Part shown: positions 12,182-21,387 of the stretch, in pieces | Layout of the letters: the number at the start of each line of letters is the position of its first letter | Numbering within the stretch: the stretch's first letter is position 1 | From: Pararhizobium mangrovi | Lineage (GTDB): Bacteria > Pseudomonadota > Alphaproteobacteria > Rhizobiales > Rhizobiaceae | Assembly (NCBI RefSeq): GCF_006516965.1 | Contig: NZ_VHLH01000015.1 | Coordinates: forward strand, 50,816 to 114,815 | Length of the DNA: 64,000 bases | Reading direction: 5' to 3' | The notes under the pieces: model-generated | Told to the model about the DNA's origin: nothing | Database searches by the model: none | Seen by the model: the letters and a program-made list of their open reading frames with translations, nothing else | Translations under genes and position numbers: made by a program

Positions 12182-13657
12182 GTGGTGTCAGTGTTCTCAG
12201 CGTGCCCGCGTTTCTCCCGCTTCCTCGCCTCTGCCTTCCTGGCCGGCATTTCGGTATGGCTTTCCGCCTGCCAGACGGTACCGAAGGCGGTCGCGCCCTC
12301 GGCGACCCCGCAGATCGCGGAGAAGGTCCGCAAGCACACCCGCTACAGCCGCATGGCGGAACGCGAATTGCCCGAGATCGAGGCGGCGTTCGGCGGCGTG
12401 TATCACGATGCGAAGGCCGAGCGGATGATCGCGCGCATCGTCGGCCGGATGACGGCCGCCGCCCCCGACCACGGCATCACCTATTCGCTCACCATCCTGA
12501 ACTCGCCGCGCGTCAACGCCTTCGCGCTGCCCGGCGGCTACATCTTCGTGACGCGCGGCATGCTGGCGCTCGCCGACGATTCGGCCGAACTCGCCGGTAT
12601 TCTCGGCCACGAGATGGGCCATATCATCGCCAATCACGGCGTGAAGCGTGCTCGGTTCGAGCAGGCCCAGATCGAGCGTCTACGCGCTGCCGCCGGCACG
12701 CTCGTCGATCCGGAAGCGCGCGCTTCGGCGCTTGCCGAAAGCCAGCGCAAGGTCGCCGCCTTCTCCCGCGAACAGGAAGTGCAGGCCGACAAGACGGGTG
12801 TCTCGATCGAGGGACGGGCCGGCTACGATCCCTATTCGTCGGTGCGCCTGCTATCGACCATGGAGGCCTTCAGCCGTTTCGAGACCCGCGGTGCCACGGA
12901 AAAGACCGAGCCGGACTTCCTTGCCGACCATCCCAACAGTCCCGCCCGCAGCGCCGCCATCCGCGTCAACGCCGCGCGCTTCGGCAGGACCGGTGTCGGC
13001 GAACGCGGGCGCGACGCCTATCTCGACGGCATCGACGGCATGCTTTTCGGCTATCCCCCGCAAGCCGGCTACGTGCGCGGACGGCAGTTCCTTCATCCCG
13101 AACTCGGCATCGGATTCACCGTGCCGAAGGGCTTCATCCTGGAAAACAACTCGGACGCGGTGCTTGCGGCCGGGCCGGACGGCGTGGCGATCCGTTTCGA
13201 TTCGGTGGACCTGACGGGCAACGGCTCGATGAGCCGATACCTGCGCTCCGGCTGGGTCGTCGGCCTCGACGACGGTTCCGTTCGCTCGCGCACGATCAAC
13301 GGCCTGCCGGCAGCGACCGGCGACGCGACGACGGAAAACTGGCATTTCCGCATTACGGTCATCCGCTCGGGCGACCATATCTACCGCATCCTCACCGCCG
13401 CGCCGAAGGACGACCGGGCGCTCGAGGCGGCCGCGCGCTCGACCGAAGCGAGCTTCCATGCGCTGACCTGGCGCGAACGCCGACAGCTCAAGCCGCTGCA
13501 CCTGCACATCGTCACCGTGAAGCCCGGCGAGAGCGTGGCCGACCTCGCCCGGCGCATGCAGGGAACCGATCGGCCGGAGGGCCTGTTCCGGCTCATCAAC
13601 CAGCTTTCCGACACCGAGCGCGTGAAGGCCGGCGAACGCGTGAAGCTCGTCTATTAG
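12182..13657 (+). CDS. M48 family metalloprotease, lipoprotein
   Basis: A 491-residue zinc protease of the M48 family, predicted to be an outer-membrane or periplasmic lipoprotein. The N-terminus has a hydrophobic signal ending in LSAC, so Cys30 is the probable lipidated residue. The zinc-binding HEMGH is at residues 143-147, preceded by GGYIFVTRGMLALADD. The third ligand probably lies in the FSREQEVQADKTG segment. The C-terminal region ends with a LysM-like segment (VTVKPGESVADLARRMQGTD). The family includes BepA/LoiP-type envelope quality-control proteases, which is the likely role. GTG codons at 12182, 12185 and 12191 are all possible starts. Confidence 0.88.
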   Translation: MVSVFSACPRFSRFLASAFLAGISVWLSACQTVPKAVAPSATPQIAEKVRKHTRYSRMAERELPEIEAAFGGVYHDAKAERMIARIVGRMTAAAPDHGITYSLTILNSPRVNAFALPGGYIFVTRGMLALADDSAELAGILGHEMGHIIANHGVKRARFEQAQIERLRAAAGTLVDPEARASALAESQRKVAAFSREQEVQADKTGVSIEGRAGYDPYSSVRLLSTMEAFSRFETRGATEKTEPDFLADHPNSPARSAAIRVNAARFGRTGVGERGRDAYLDGIDGMLFGYPPQAGYVRGRQFLHPELGIGFTVPKGFILENNSDAVLAAGPDGVAIRFDSVDLTGNGSMSRYLRSGWVVGLDDGSVRSRTINGLPAATGDATTENWHFRITVIRSGDHIYRILTAAPKDDRALEAAARSTEASFHALTWRERRQLKPLHLHIVTVKPGESVADLARRMQGTDRPEGLFRLINQLSDTERVKAGERVKLVY

Positions 13658-13720
13658 CGCGTGTTCCGGCCGAACTGACCCGGTCCGACGTCGCGAACGC
13701 TGCGCAGAACAAGAGAGATG

Positions 13721-13750
13721 GAGCGTTTTCTCGTAAGTCGGAAACGCTCT
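13721..13750. repeat. Intergenic palindrome, repeat family member A
   Basis: GAGCGTTTTC and GGAAACGCTC form a 10-base stem with one imperfect pair around a 9-base loop, between the M48 protease and tspO. A GGTCCGACG core lies about 30 bases upstream (around 13682). The same arm style and core recur at several other intergenic sites in this window. Confidence 0.5.
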
Positions 13751-13793
13751 GCGCGATCCCATCGAACGACGGCGGACATTCGTCCGAGGAGCC

Positions 13794-14252
13794 ATGTCCC
13801 GCAACCGCATCCTCTTCACCTTCGTCCTTTCGACCGTGCTCGCGGGCCTCGTGATCGGCGGTCTCACGGCGCCCGACGCCTGGTATGCGGCACTTAAGAA
13901 GCCGGCATTCAATCCGCCGAGCTGGGTCTTCGCGCCGGTCTGGTCGGTGCTCTACGTGCTCATCGGCATTGCCGGGGCGCGCACCTTCGCCCGCCGCCCG
14001 AAGGGGCCCGCGATGGCGGCGTGGATCGTGCAGATGGTGCTCAATTTTGCGTGGTCGCCGGTGTTCTTCACGCTGCATGCGATCGCGCCGGCGCTCGCGA
14101 TCGTCGTCGCGCTGACGCTCGCCAACGCGCTGTTCATCGTCCTGACTTGGCGACCGGACCGGCTGAGCGCACTCTTCTTCGTTCCCTACGTCGCGTGGAC
14201 GGCCTTCGCCGCCGTCCTGAACGGAGCCATCCTGCGCCTTGCGGTAACCTAG
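13794..14252 (+). CDS. TspO/MBR family tryptophan-rich sensory protein
   Basis: A 152-residue integral membrane protein with five hydrophobic segments, the standard TspO size and topology. The family signature FNPPSWVFAPVWSVLYVLIGIA is at residues ~40-60, and VQMVLNFAWSPVFF matches the conserved fourth helix start. Bacterial TspO proteins bind porphyrins and act in tetrapyrrole- or stress-dependent regulation. It is a single gene downstream of an intergenic palindrome. An AGGAG precedes the ATG. Confidence 0.93.
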   Translation: MSRNRILFTFVLSTVLAGLVIGGLTAPDAWYAALKKPAFNPPSWVFAPVWSVLYVLIGIAGARTFARRPKGPAMAAWIVQMVLNFAWSPVFFTLHAIAPALAIVVALTLANALFIVLTWRPDRLSALFFVPYVAWTAFAAVLNGAILRLAVT

Positions 14253-14256
14253 ACCC

Positions 14257-14369
14257 GAATGAACCGGGTCCGACGCGCCATCTCCTCGTCTTGCTCCCCG
14301 TTTTGCGTCTTGTTCGCGACGCCGGATTGCATCAGTCTGGCCGGAAAATGCTCCAGCGCACCGGTTCAT
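14257..14369. repeat. 113-base segment bounded by an 11-base inverted repeat
   Basis: GAATGAACCGG at 14257-14267 and its exact complement CCGGTTCATTC at 14359-14369 flank nearly the whole gap between tspO and the nucleosidase gene. The left arm runs into a GGTCCGACGCG core like that near the other intergenic palindromes in this window. It could be a degenerate small mobile element or part of the same repeat family. Confidence 0.4.
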
Positions 14370-14379
14370 TCCTACGCTC

Positions 14380-15030
14380 ATGAACGAACGCCAGGCCATC
14401 GCCCCGACCATGATCGCCGGCCGATCGGTTCTCTTCGCCATGGCGGCGGAGCCGGAATACGGGCCGCATCTGCAAAGGCGCTTCGTTCCGCTCTTCACCG
14501 GCGTCGGACCGGTGGAGGCGGCGGTCGAGCTGACGGCGGCGCTCGCTGGCCTCGAGGCGGACGGCACGGCTATCGACCTCGTCGTCTCGCTCGGTTCGGC
14601 CGGCTCGGCAACGCTCGAACAGACGAAGGTCTATCAGGCCATTTCCATTGGCTATCGCGATATGGACGCGACGCCGCTCGGCTTCGCACGTGGGGTCACA
14701 CCGTTCCTCGACGAGCCGGCGGAAATCGTTCTGCCCCTTTACGTCCCGGGCATTCCGACAGCCCGGCTTTCGAGCGGCGGCGATATCGTCTCCGGCGACG
14801 CCTACATGGCGATCGATGCGGACATGGTGGACATGGAAACCTATGCGGTCTGGCGCGCCTGCCGGCGTTTTACCGTGCCGATGATCGGCCTGCGCGGCAT
14901 TTCCGACGGTGCCCGGGCGCTGACGCACGTCAACGACTGGCGCGAATATCTCCATATCGTCGACGAAAACCTTGCCGCGGCGGTGGATGCGCTCGCTTCG
15001 GCGATCGAGGACGGCACGCTTCTTCCCTGA
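14380..15030 (+). CDS. mtnN: 5'-methylthioadenosine/S-adenosylhomocysteine nucleosidase
   Basis: A 216-residue nucleosidase that removes adenine from MTA and SAH. It shows the PNP/UDP phosphorylase fold markers: [28 protein letters not shown], the ribose-binding Glu in [14 protein letters not shown] and the catalytic Asp in GLRGISDGA. It lies directly upstream of guaA on the same strand with a 44-base gap and may share a transcript. No clear Shine-Dalgarno supports the ATG at 14380; an in-frame ATG at 14410 is an alternative. It is functionally linked to ahcY elsewhere in the window, which also removes SAH. Confidence 0.88.
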   Translation: MNERQAIAPTMIAGRSVLFAMAAEPEYGPHLQRRFVPLFTGVGPVEAAVELTAALAGLEADGTAIDLVVSLGSAGSATLEQTKVYQAISIGYRDMDATPLGFARGVTPFLDEPAEIVLPLYVPGIPTARLSSGGDIVSGDAYMAIDADMVDMETYAVWRACRRFTVPMIGLRGISDGARALTHVNDWREYLHIVDENLAAAVDALASAIEDGTLLP

Positions 15031-15074
15031 CGCGCCGCGTTGCGCGCACGGCCCATTTGCTCTATCGGCCTGCC

Positions 15075-16649
15075 ATGGATCACAGCGCCCATCCCGACAC
15101 CGTCCTCATCGTCGATTTCGGCAGCCAGGTCACGCAGCTCATCGCGAGGCGCGTGCGCGAAGCTGGCGTCTATTCCGAGATCGTGCCCTTCCAGCAGGCC
15201 GAAGAGGGCTTCCGCCGCATCGCACCGAAGGCGATGATCCTTTCCGGTGGTCCGGCCTCGGCCGCCGATGAAGGCAGCCCGCGCGCGCCGGATGCGATCT
15301 TTGCGGCCGGCATTCCGGTGCTCGGCATTTGCTACGGCCAACAGGTCATGTGCGCACAGCTCGGCGGCGGTGTGGAAGGCGGGCACCATCGCGAATTCGG
15401 CCGCGCCTTCCTCGACATCGCGGCGCAAAGCCCGCTCTTCGAGGGTGTCTGGCCGAAAGGCACCCGACATCAGGTGTGGATGAGCCATGGCGACCGGGTG
15501 ACGGCGCTGCCGGACGGTTTCGAGGTGATCGGCACGTCGTCGGGCGCGCCCTGCGCGGCGATCGCCGACGAGGAACGGCGCTTCTACGCCGTGCAGTTCC
15601 ACCCGGAAGTCGTCCACACGCCGGACGGCGCCAAGCTCATCTCCAATTTCGTCCACAGGATCGCGGGGCTCGCCGGCGACTGGACGATGGCCGCCTATCG
15701 CGACCAGGCGATCGCGGCGATCCGCGAAAAGGTCGGCGACGGCCACGTGATCTGCGGCCTTTCGGGCGGGGTCGATTCCTCCGTCGCCGCCGTGCTCCTG
15801 CACGAGGCGATCGGCGACCGGCTCACCTGCATCCTCGTCGACCACGGGCTGATGCGAAAGAACGAAGCGACGGAAGTCCTCGAGCTCTTCCGCGAGCACT
15901 ACAACATTCCTCTCGTCCACGCCGACGTCGCCGATCTCTTCATCGACGCGCTCGAGGGCGAGGCGGACCCGGAGGTCAAGCGCAAGACGATCGGCAAGCT
16001 CTTCATCGACGTCTTCGAGGCGGAAGCGAAAAAGCTCGCCGTCGACGGCAAGACCGCCGAATTCCTGGCACAGGGCACGCTCTATCCGGACGTGATCGAA
16101 AGCGTTTCCTTCGCCGGAGGGCCTTCGGTGACCATCAAGTCGCACCACAATGTCGGCGGTCTGCCGGAGCGCATGAACATGCAGCTCGTCGAGCCGCTGC
16201 GCGAACTCTTCAAGGACGAGGTGCGCGAACTCGGCCGCGAACTCGGACTGCCGGAGCGCTTCATCGGCCGCCACCCCTTCCCCGGCCCGGGGCTCGCCAT
16301 CCGCTGTCCCGGCGGCGTCACGCGCGACAAGCTCGAGATCCTGCGCGAGGCGGACGCGATCTATCTCGACGAGATCCGCAAGGCCGGCCTCTACGACGCC
16401 ATCTGGCAGGCCTTCGCCGTACTCCTTCCGGTGCAGACCGTCGGCGTCATGGGCGACGGGCGTACCTACGAATTCGTCTGCGCGCTTCGCGCCGTCACAT
16501 CCGTCGACGGCATGACAGCCGATTTCTACCCCTACGACATGGACTTCCTCGGCCGCACCGCGACGCGCATCATCAACGAGGTGCGCGGCATCAACCGCGT
16601 CGTCTACGACGTGACCTCGAAGCCGCCCGGTACCATCGAGTGGGAATGA
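15075..16649 (+). CDS. guaA: GMP synthase (glutamine-hydrolysing)
   Basis: A 524-residue enzyme that aminates XMP to GMP. The N-terminal class I glutamine amidotransferase domain has the catalytic Cys in [10 protein letters not shown] and the His/Glu pair in [10 protein letters not shown]. The ATP-pyrophosphatase domain has the P-loop [13 protein letters not shown], and the C-terminal dimerisation domain ends in the invariant PPGTIEWE. The ATG at 15075 ([18 protein letters not shown]) fits the family start. Confidence 0.98.
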   Translation: MDHSAHPDTVLIVDFGSQVTQLIARRVREAGVYSEIVPFQQAEEGFRRIAPKAMILSGGPASAADEGSPRAPDAIFAAGIPVLGICYGQQVMCAQLGGGVEGGHHREFGRAFLDIAAQSPLFEGVWPKGTRHQVWMSHGDRVTALPDGFEVIGTSSGAPCAAIADEERRFYAVQFHPEVVHTPDGAKLISNFVHRIAGLAGDWTMAAYRDQAIAAIREKVGDGHVICGLSGGVDSSVAAVLLHEAIGDRLTCILVDHGLMRKNEATEVLELFREHYNIPLVHADVADLFIDALEGEADPEVKRKTIGKLFIDVFEAEAKKLAVDGKTAEFLAQGTLYPDVIESVSFAGGPSVTIKSHHNVGGLPERMNMQLVEPLRELFKDEVRELGRELGLPERFIGRHPFPGPGLAIRCPGGVTRDKLEILREADAIYLDEIRKAGLYDAIWQAFAVLLPVQTVGVMGDGRTYEFVCALRAVTSVDGMTADFYPYDMDFLGRTATRIINEVRGINRVVYDVTSKPPGTIEWE

Positions 16650-16740
16650 GAACGGCTCACGCCGAAGTGACCGGAATACGGGCTCATCGAGCATTTACCG
16701 CCTGATTTTGCTTCGCTTCCGCCCCAATTCGGGCACGCCG

Positions 16741-16760
16741 ATTAACGTGCATTAACGTTC
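16741..16760 (+). promoter_or_regulatory. Tandem ATTAACGT repeat upstream of the GGDEF-EAL gene
   Basis: Two directly repeated 10-mers, ATTAACGTGC and ATTAACGTTC, abut exactly, giving TTAAC half-sites on the same helix face 38 bases upstream of the preferred GTG. The spacing is TTAA-N6-TTAA, one base short of the CtrA consensus TTAA-N7-TTAA, so a CtrA site is possible but not established. Confidence 0.35.
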
Positions 16761-16798
16761 TCGTTGTAGAATGACGGTTGGACAACTTGGAGCCGACC

Positions 16799-18844
16799 GT
16801 GTCGCGTATTCTCGACTGCATCTTTCTCAAGCACGACCTCTCGATTCTCCTGCTCGCCGTCGTCATCTGCAACGTCGGCGCAATGGTCACCGTGCGTCTC
16901 TATCGAAGAGCCGTGGAGACGGACGGGTTTTCGCGGACCGGTTGGCACTTCCTGGCGGCCGTATGCGGCGGTGCTGCGATCTGGACCACGCATTTCATCG
17001 CCATGCTCGGCTACCGGCCGGGCGTATCGGTGCATCTCGAACCGACGCTCACCATCGGCTCGATCTTCCTTGCCATCGCCGGTACGTGGATCGGCTTCCT
17101 GATCTCGACGGTCGGCCGCAGTGTCGTCTTCACGGTGATGGGCGGTGTCGCCGTCGCGCTGGCGATCATCGCCATGCACTTTGCCGGCATGAGCGCCTAT
17201 CGCGTCGCCGGCACGATGCTCTGGTCGCCGGGTTACCTCATGCTCGCGCTCGCCCTGGCGCTCGTCTTCTCCGTCGCCGCGATGCTCGCCGCACGCCGAT
17301 GGACGAAGGGACGTGCGCGTCACATCGCGGCACTTTGCCTCGCCTTCGCCGTCAAGGGCCTGCACTTCGTCGCGATGTCGGCGATGATCGTCGAGCCGGC
17401 GCCGGGCGTCGTGGCCGGCGTGGGGGGGCTCGAAAACGCGACGCCAATGGCCCTTGCCGTCACCATTGCAGGTCTTCTCGTCATCGGTACGGGTCTTTCG
17501 AGCTACCTGATCGACAACCGGTTGCGCGCGAACACGAACGAACAGCTTCGCCATATGGCCCTTCACGACCCTCTGACAGGGCTTGCCAACCGTACCACGT
17601 TTCATCTCCGGCTCGACGAGATGCTGGCCGCGGACCACGAACCCAGGCTTGCGGTCGTCGGCATCGATCTCGATCGCTTCAAGGAAATCAACGACGGCTG
17701 GGGCCATGCCGCCGGCGACGAAGCCCTGCGCATTCTGGCGGAGCGCCTTCGCACCTTCGCGGAAGAACGCTTCCATGTCGCGCGGATCGCCGGCGACGAG
17801 TTCGCTGCCATCCTTCCCTTTGAAAGCGAGGAAGAACTCGCCGCGACGATCCATCTCCTCGCCGATCTCTTCCGGAAAAGCCTGCGTATCGACTTGGCGT
17901 CGCGCATCGGCACGATCGAGTTCGAGGTCGGCGCGAGCCTCGGCATCGCCGTCTCGCCGCTGCACGGCGCGGATCCCGACACGCTGGTCAGCAATGCCGA
18001 TCTCGCGATGTATCGGGCGAAGAACGATCCCGGCGGCACGCTTTGCTATTACGACCCCCGAATGGGCGAGGAGGTCCGCGAGGAGCGCATGCTGTGCACG
18101 CAGCTCGCCCACGCGATCGAAAACGACGAACTCGAAGTGCATTACCAGGTGCAAAAGTCGCTTACCGACGACAGCATCCGCGGCTACGAGGCGCTCTTGC
18201 GCTGGACGCATCCGACCCTCGGCCCGATCTCGCCCGGCGTCTTCATTCCGCTTGCGGAGGCCAACGGGCTCATCGTCGAGCTCGGCGAATGGGTGCTCCG
18301 CCGCGCCTGCGCGAAAGCCGCCGAATGGGAGGAGCCCCATGGCATCGCCGTCAACCTCTCCGCCGTCCAGCTTGCGCAGCCGGACCTGCCGGGCCTCATC
18401 CGGACGATCCTGCACGAGACCGGGCTTGCCGGACGCAGGCTGGAACTGGAACTGACCGAGACGGCGCTGGTGCGCGACCGCGCCCGATCGCTGCGCATCA
18501 TGGGCGAGATCAAGGCGCTCGGCGTGCGTGTCGCGCTCGACGATTTCGGCACGGGCTATTCGTCGCTGGAGACGCTGCGCCTGTTCCCGATCGACCGGAT
18601 CAAGCTCGACCGTTCCTTCGTCGACGAGCTTTCGGGCAACGAGACCGTCACGCCCTTCGTGGCAGCGGTGCTCGCGCTCGGGCGCAGCCTTTCGATCCCG
18701 GTCCTCGCCGAAGGCATCGAGACCGACGCCCAGCTCGCGCTCCTGCGCAGCCAGGCATGCGAGGAAGGCCAGGGGTACTTCCTCGGCCGTCCGGGCCCCC
18801 CGTCGCTGGTCTTTGCGGACAGCTGGAGCGCCCGGGTCGCGTAA
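16799..18844 (+). CDS. MHYT-GGDEF-EAL cyclic-di-GMP signalling protein
   Basis: A 681-residue membrane protein with an N-terminal MHYT sensor (about residues 1-235) of seven hydrophobic segments, carrying TTHFIAML, AMHFAGM and LHFVAMS. These MHYT repeats are proposed to bind copper and sense a diatomic gas. A GGDEF domain follows, with AGDEF in place of GGDEF and no RxxD inhibitory site. The C-terminal EAL domain keeps YEALLRW, AVNLSAVQ, ELTETAL, DDFGTGYSSL, IKLDRSF, AEGIET and EEGQGYF, so phosphodiesterase activity is likely. GTG at 16799 has GGAG in place; a TTG at 16778 is an alternative start. Confidence 0.92.
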   Translation: MSRILDCIFLKHDLSILLLAVVICNVGAMVTVRLYRRAVETDGFSRTGWHFLAAVCGGAAIWTTHFIAMLGYRPGVSVHLEPTLTIGSIFLAIAGTWIGFLISTVGRSVVFTVMGGVAVALAIIAMHFAGMSAYRVAGTMLWSPGYLMLALALALVFSVAAMLAARRWTKGRARHIAALCLAFAVKGLHFVAMSAMIVEPAPGVVAGVGGLENATPMALAVTIAGLLVIGTGLSSYLIDNRLRANTNEQLRHMALHDPLTGLANRTTFHLRLDEMLAADHEPRLAVVGIDLDRFKEINDGWGHAAGDEALRILAERLRTFAEERFHVARIAGDEFAAILPFESEEELAATIHLLADLFRKSLRIDLASRIGTIEFEVGASLGIAVSPLHGADPDTLVSNADLAMYRAKNDPGGTLCYYDPRMGEEVREERMLCTQLAHAIENDELEVHYQVQKSLTDDSIRGYEALLRWTHPTLGPISPGVFIPLAEANGLIVELGEWVLRRACAKAAEWEEPHGIAVNLSAVQLAQPDLPGLIRTILHETGLAGRRLELELTETALVRDRARSLRIMGEIKALGVRVALDDFGTGYSSLETLRLFPIDRIKLDRSFVDELSGNETVTPFVAAVLALGRSLSIPVLAEGIETDAQLALLRSQACEEGQGYFLGRPGPPSLVFADSWSARVA

Positions 18845-19048
18845 GAGCGCCGAACGACCCGATAAACAGCCCGTGAATACGGTTTTCCCTCCGCCTGAGG
18901 ATCAAGTCGCCTTTCCGGGCGTTGACCGCCGACGGACGAGCCGCGCATCACCGAAACGCATGCGGTCCCGCCCGCCGTCTTACGCCAGCGCGCAGCTCGC
19001 CGACGAGCCCGCTTGGCGGTTTGAAGATCCGAGCAAAGGAGGAAAGTC

Positions 19049-19870
19049 ATGGCGTTCGTGAAAGCGCAGGACGGAACCGATCTCTACGTCAAGGACTGGG
19101 GCGAGGGCCGCCCCGTCGTGCTCATCCATGGTTGGCCGCTGACGGCCGACAGCTGGGAGCATCAGGCCCTGTATCTGGCCGAAAACGGCTATCGCGTCGT
19201 CGCCTACGACCGGCGCGGGTTCGGCCGCTCGGGCAAGCCCTGGAACGGCTACGACTACGACACCATGTCGGACGATCTATCGAGCGTCATGGCCGAGCTC
19301 GATCTGCGCGATGCCGCGATCGTTGGCTTTTCGATGGGCGGCGGCGAGGTTTCGCGCTACATGTCGCGTCATGGCGGCAAACGGGTCAGGCAGGCCGCGC
19401 TCATCTCCTCGATCGCGCCCTTCATGGGCCAGGCCGACGACAACCCCGACGGCGTTCCGGCCGACGTGCTGCGCGGCATCCTCGACGGAATCCGCAACGA
19501 CCGACCGGCCTTCTTCGAGAATTTCCTGAAGGATTTCTTCGGCGACGGCACTTCGGCCGGCGGCGTCAGCGCGGCGACACGCCATTGGGCGTGGGGCATG
19601 GCGATGATGGCGAGCCCGCGCGCGACCCTCGAATGCGCCAACGCCTTCGCGCTGACCGACCTGCGCCCGGACATGGCCGCCTTCGAGGTTCCAACGCTCG
19701 TCGTGCACGGCACCGGCGACCAGACGGTGCCGATCGATCCGACCGGCCGCGCGGCGGCGAAGATGATCGCTTCCGCGACGCTCAAGGAATACGAGGGCGC
19801 ACCGCACGGCCTGACGGAGACGCACAAGGACCAGCTGAACGCCGACCTTGCCGACTTCCTCGAGGGTTGA
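19049..19870 (+). CDS. Alpha/beta hydrolase, non-haem chloroperoxidase-like
   Basis: A 273-residue alpha/beta hydrolase. The oxyanion segment is LIHGWPLTADSW, the nucleophile elbow VGFSMGGGEVSRY contains the catalytic Ser, VHGTGDQTVPID contains the Asp and APHGLTETH the His, so the triad is complete. The YDRRGFGRSGKP and SMGGGE segments match the cofactor-free haloperoxidase/esterase branch. The ATG is preceded by an AGGAGG Shine-Dalgarno. It is a monocistronic unit followed by a long hairpin. Physiological substrate unknown. Confidence 0.9.
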   Translation: MAFVKAQDGTDLYVKDWGEGRPVVLIHGWPLTADSWEHQALYLAENGYRVVAYDRRGFGRSGKPWNGYDYDTMSDDLSSVMAELDLRDAAIVGFSMGGGEVSRYMSRHGGKRVRQAALISSIAPFMGQADDNPDGVPADVLRGILDGIRNDRPAFFENFLKDFFGDGTSAGGVSAATRHWAWGMAMMASPRATLECANAFALTDLRPDMAAFEVPTLVVHGTGDQTVPIDPTGRAAAKMIASATLKEYEGAPHGLTETHKDQLNADLADFLEG

Positions 19871-19881
19871 CGATCACCACC

Positions 19882-19913
19882 GGCGGGTCGGCGGACTTGA
19901 TCGCCGGCCCGCC
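19882..19913 (+). terminator. Hairpin downstream of the hydrolase gene
   Basis: A 12-base stem with one G-T pair and an 8-base loop starts 12 bases after the stop codon. There is no U tract, so it may be a transcript-end stabiliser rather than a classical intrinsic terminator. Confidence 0.45.
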
Positions 19914-20048
19914 TGCCCGTTCGCCACCCCATCGCCGGAAGCCATGCGGCGTTCTGAAAACGGTAACCCTTCCGTCTGTCGAGGGCGACCACCCGCCGCA
20001 CCGCCCGTCCAGCGCGCATGGACCGCTTCACCTCGTGTGCCATATTTG

Positions 20049-20083
20049 CTAGAGCGCTTCCGACCGATACGGAAGCGCGCTCG
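20049..20083. repeat. Intergenic palindrome, repeat family member B
   Basis: CTAGAGCGCTTCCG, a 7-base loop, then CGGAAGCGC form a perfect 9-base core stem, followed by GCTC that can pair further with the CTAGAGC end. It lies upstream of the NDUFA9-like gene and is very similar in layout to the element at 62248. Confidence 0.6.
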
Positions 20084-20130
20084 AGAGGCACGAAGCGAAC
20101 TCGGATCACGCGCGAAAGGGGCGCACGAGA

Positions 20131-21105
20131 ATGGAAGCCATCGAACAGCCGGAACTGGTGACGATCTTCGGGGGCTCCGGCTTTCTCGGCAGGCATGTGG
20201 TGCAACTGCTCGCCCAGCGCGGCTATCGCATCCGCGTCGCTGCACGTCGCCCGCAGCTTACCATGCACCTGAACCCGCTCGGCCAGGTCGGCCAGATCGT
20301 CGCGGTTCAGGCGAACCTGCGCGACCGTGCCTCGATCGAACGGGCGGTCGAGGGTTCCGACCATGTCGTCAACTGCGTCGGCATCCTCTTCGAGGGTGGC
20401 TCGAACACCTTTGCGGCCATCCAGGAAGAAGGCGCAAAGACCGTGGCGGAGGCGGCGCGCAAGCACGGATCGACCCTGACGCACGTCTCGGCCATCGGCG
20501 CCGATCCGGAATCGGAATCCGTCTACGCGCAGACCAAGGGTCGCGCGGAAAGGTCGATCATGGAGGAGGGCCCGGAAACGGTGATCGTCAGGCCGTCGAT
20601 CCTGTTCGGTCCGGAGGACAATTTCTTCAACAAATTCGCGAACATGGCGCGCTTCTCGCCATTCATACCGCTGATCGGCGGCGGCAAGACGCGGCTGCAG
20701 CCGGTCTTCGCACCGGACGTGGCGGAAGTCATCGCACGGCACGTGGACGGCAAGATCGCGCCCGGCATCTGGGAGCTCGGCGGGCCCGAGGTGCTGACGT
20801 TCCGCGAGTGCATGGAAGAAATGCTCTCCGTCATCCAGCGACGCCGGGCGATGGTGAACGTGCCCTGGGGCATGGCGACGAGCCTCGGCTCGTTCTTCTC
20901 GAAGCTGCCGGTCGAGCCGCCCCTGACGGACGACCAGGTCAAGCTCCTGAAGAACGACAACGTGGTTTCGGAAGAGGCCCGTCGGGAAGGCCGCACGTTC
21001 GAGGCCCTGTCGATCAAGCCCGTTTCGCTGGCAGCCGTGTTGCCGGAATATCTCGTGCGATTCCGCGTCGCGGGCCAGTTCAGCCGCTGGACCCGGTCCA
21101 CCTGA
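20131..21105 (+). CDS. NAD(P)-binding protein, complex I NDUFA9-like
   Basis: A 324-residue atypical short-chain dehydrogenase. The N-terminal Rossmann motif TIFGGSGFLGRHVVQLLAQRG binds NAD(P), and HVSAIGADPESESVYAQTKGRAE carries the Tyr-x-x-x-Lys-like YAQTK segment. This profile (FGGSGFLGR, VNCVGILFE, VVRPSILFGPEDNFFNKFA) matches the alphaproteobacterial homologues of the mitochondrial complex I accessory subunit NDUFA9/NUEM. A role in quinone or complex I biology is inferred from the family only. A GAAAGGGG Shine-Dalgarno precedes the ATG. Confidence 0.88.
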   Translation: MEAIEQPELVTIFGGSGFLGRHVVQLLAQRGYRIRVAARRPQLTMHLNPLGQVGQIVAVQANLRDRASIERAVEGSDHVVNCVGILFEGGSNTFAAIQEEGAKTVAEAARKHGSTLTHVSAIGADPESESVYAQTKGRAERSIMEEGPETVIVRPSILFGPEDNFFNKFANMARFSPFIPLIGGGKTRLQPVFAPDVAEVIARHVDGKIAPGIWELGGPEVLTFRECMEEMLSVIQRRRAMVNVPWGMATSLGSFFSKLPVEPPLTDDQVKLLKNDNVVSEEARREGRTFEALSIKPVSLAAVLPEYLVRFRVAGQFSRWTRST

Positions 21106-21120
21106 TCATGCGTTTGGAAA

Positions 21121-21144
21121 CGCCGCGTCCAGCCGGACGCGGCG
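21121..21144 (+). terminator. Hairpin after the NDUFA9-like gene
   Basis: CGCCGCGTCC and GGACGCGGCG form a perfect 10-base stem around AGCC, 15 bases after the stop. It is GC-rich with no U tract, so it is terminator-like but not canonical. Confidence 0.5.
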
Positions 21145-21328
21145 CCAGCGTTAACGCGGCATGAAGAAATTAACTGCATGATGGCGACAGTCGGCCCCGG
21201 ATCGTGCGATGGGGAACCCATACGCCCTGCCTGCGTTGTCGAGCTACGAACAAGACAAGAGGAACGGATCGCCACCGCGCCCCCGACCGGGCGTGCCGGA
21301 ACGATACGTTCCCATCGAGGCAACACGG

Positions 21329-21342
21329 CCGGTCGCGACCGG
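21329..21342. repeat. Perfect 14-base palindrome upstream of the small exported peptide gene
   Basis: CCGGTCGCGACCGG is an uninterrupted palindrome 45 bases upstream of the ATG at 21388, closely followed by a second inverted repeat GCCGGC-GTCGAA-GCCGGC at 21355-21372. Either could be an operator or part of a folded leader. Confidence 0.3.
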
Positions 21343-21387
21343 TCCAGCAAGAGGGCCGGCGTCGAAGCCGGCAAACGGTAGATCCTG

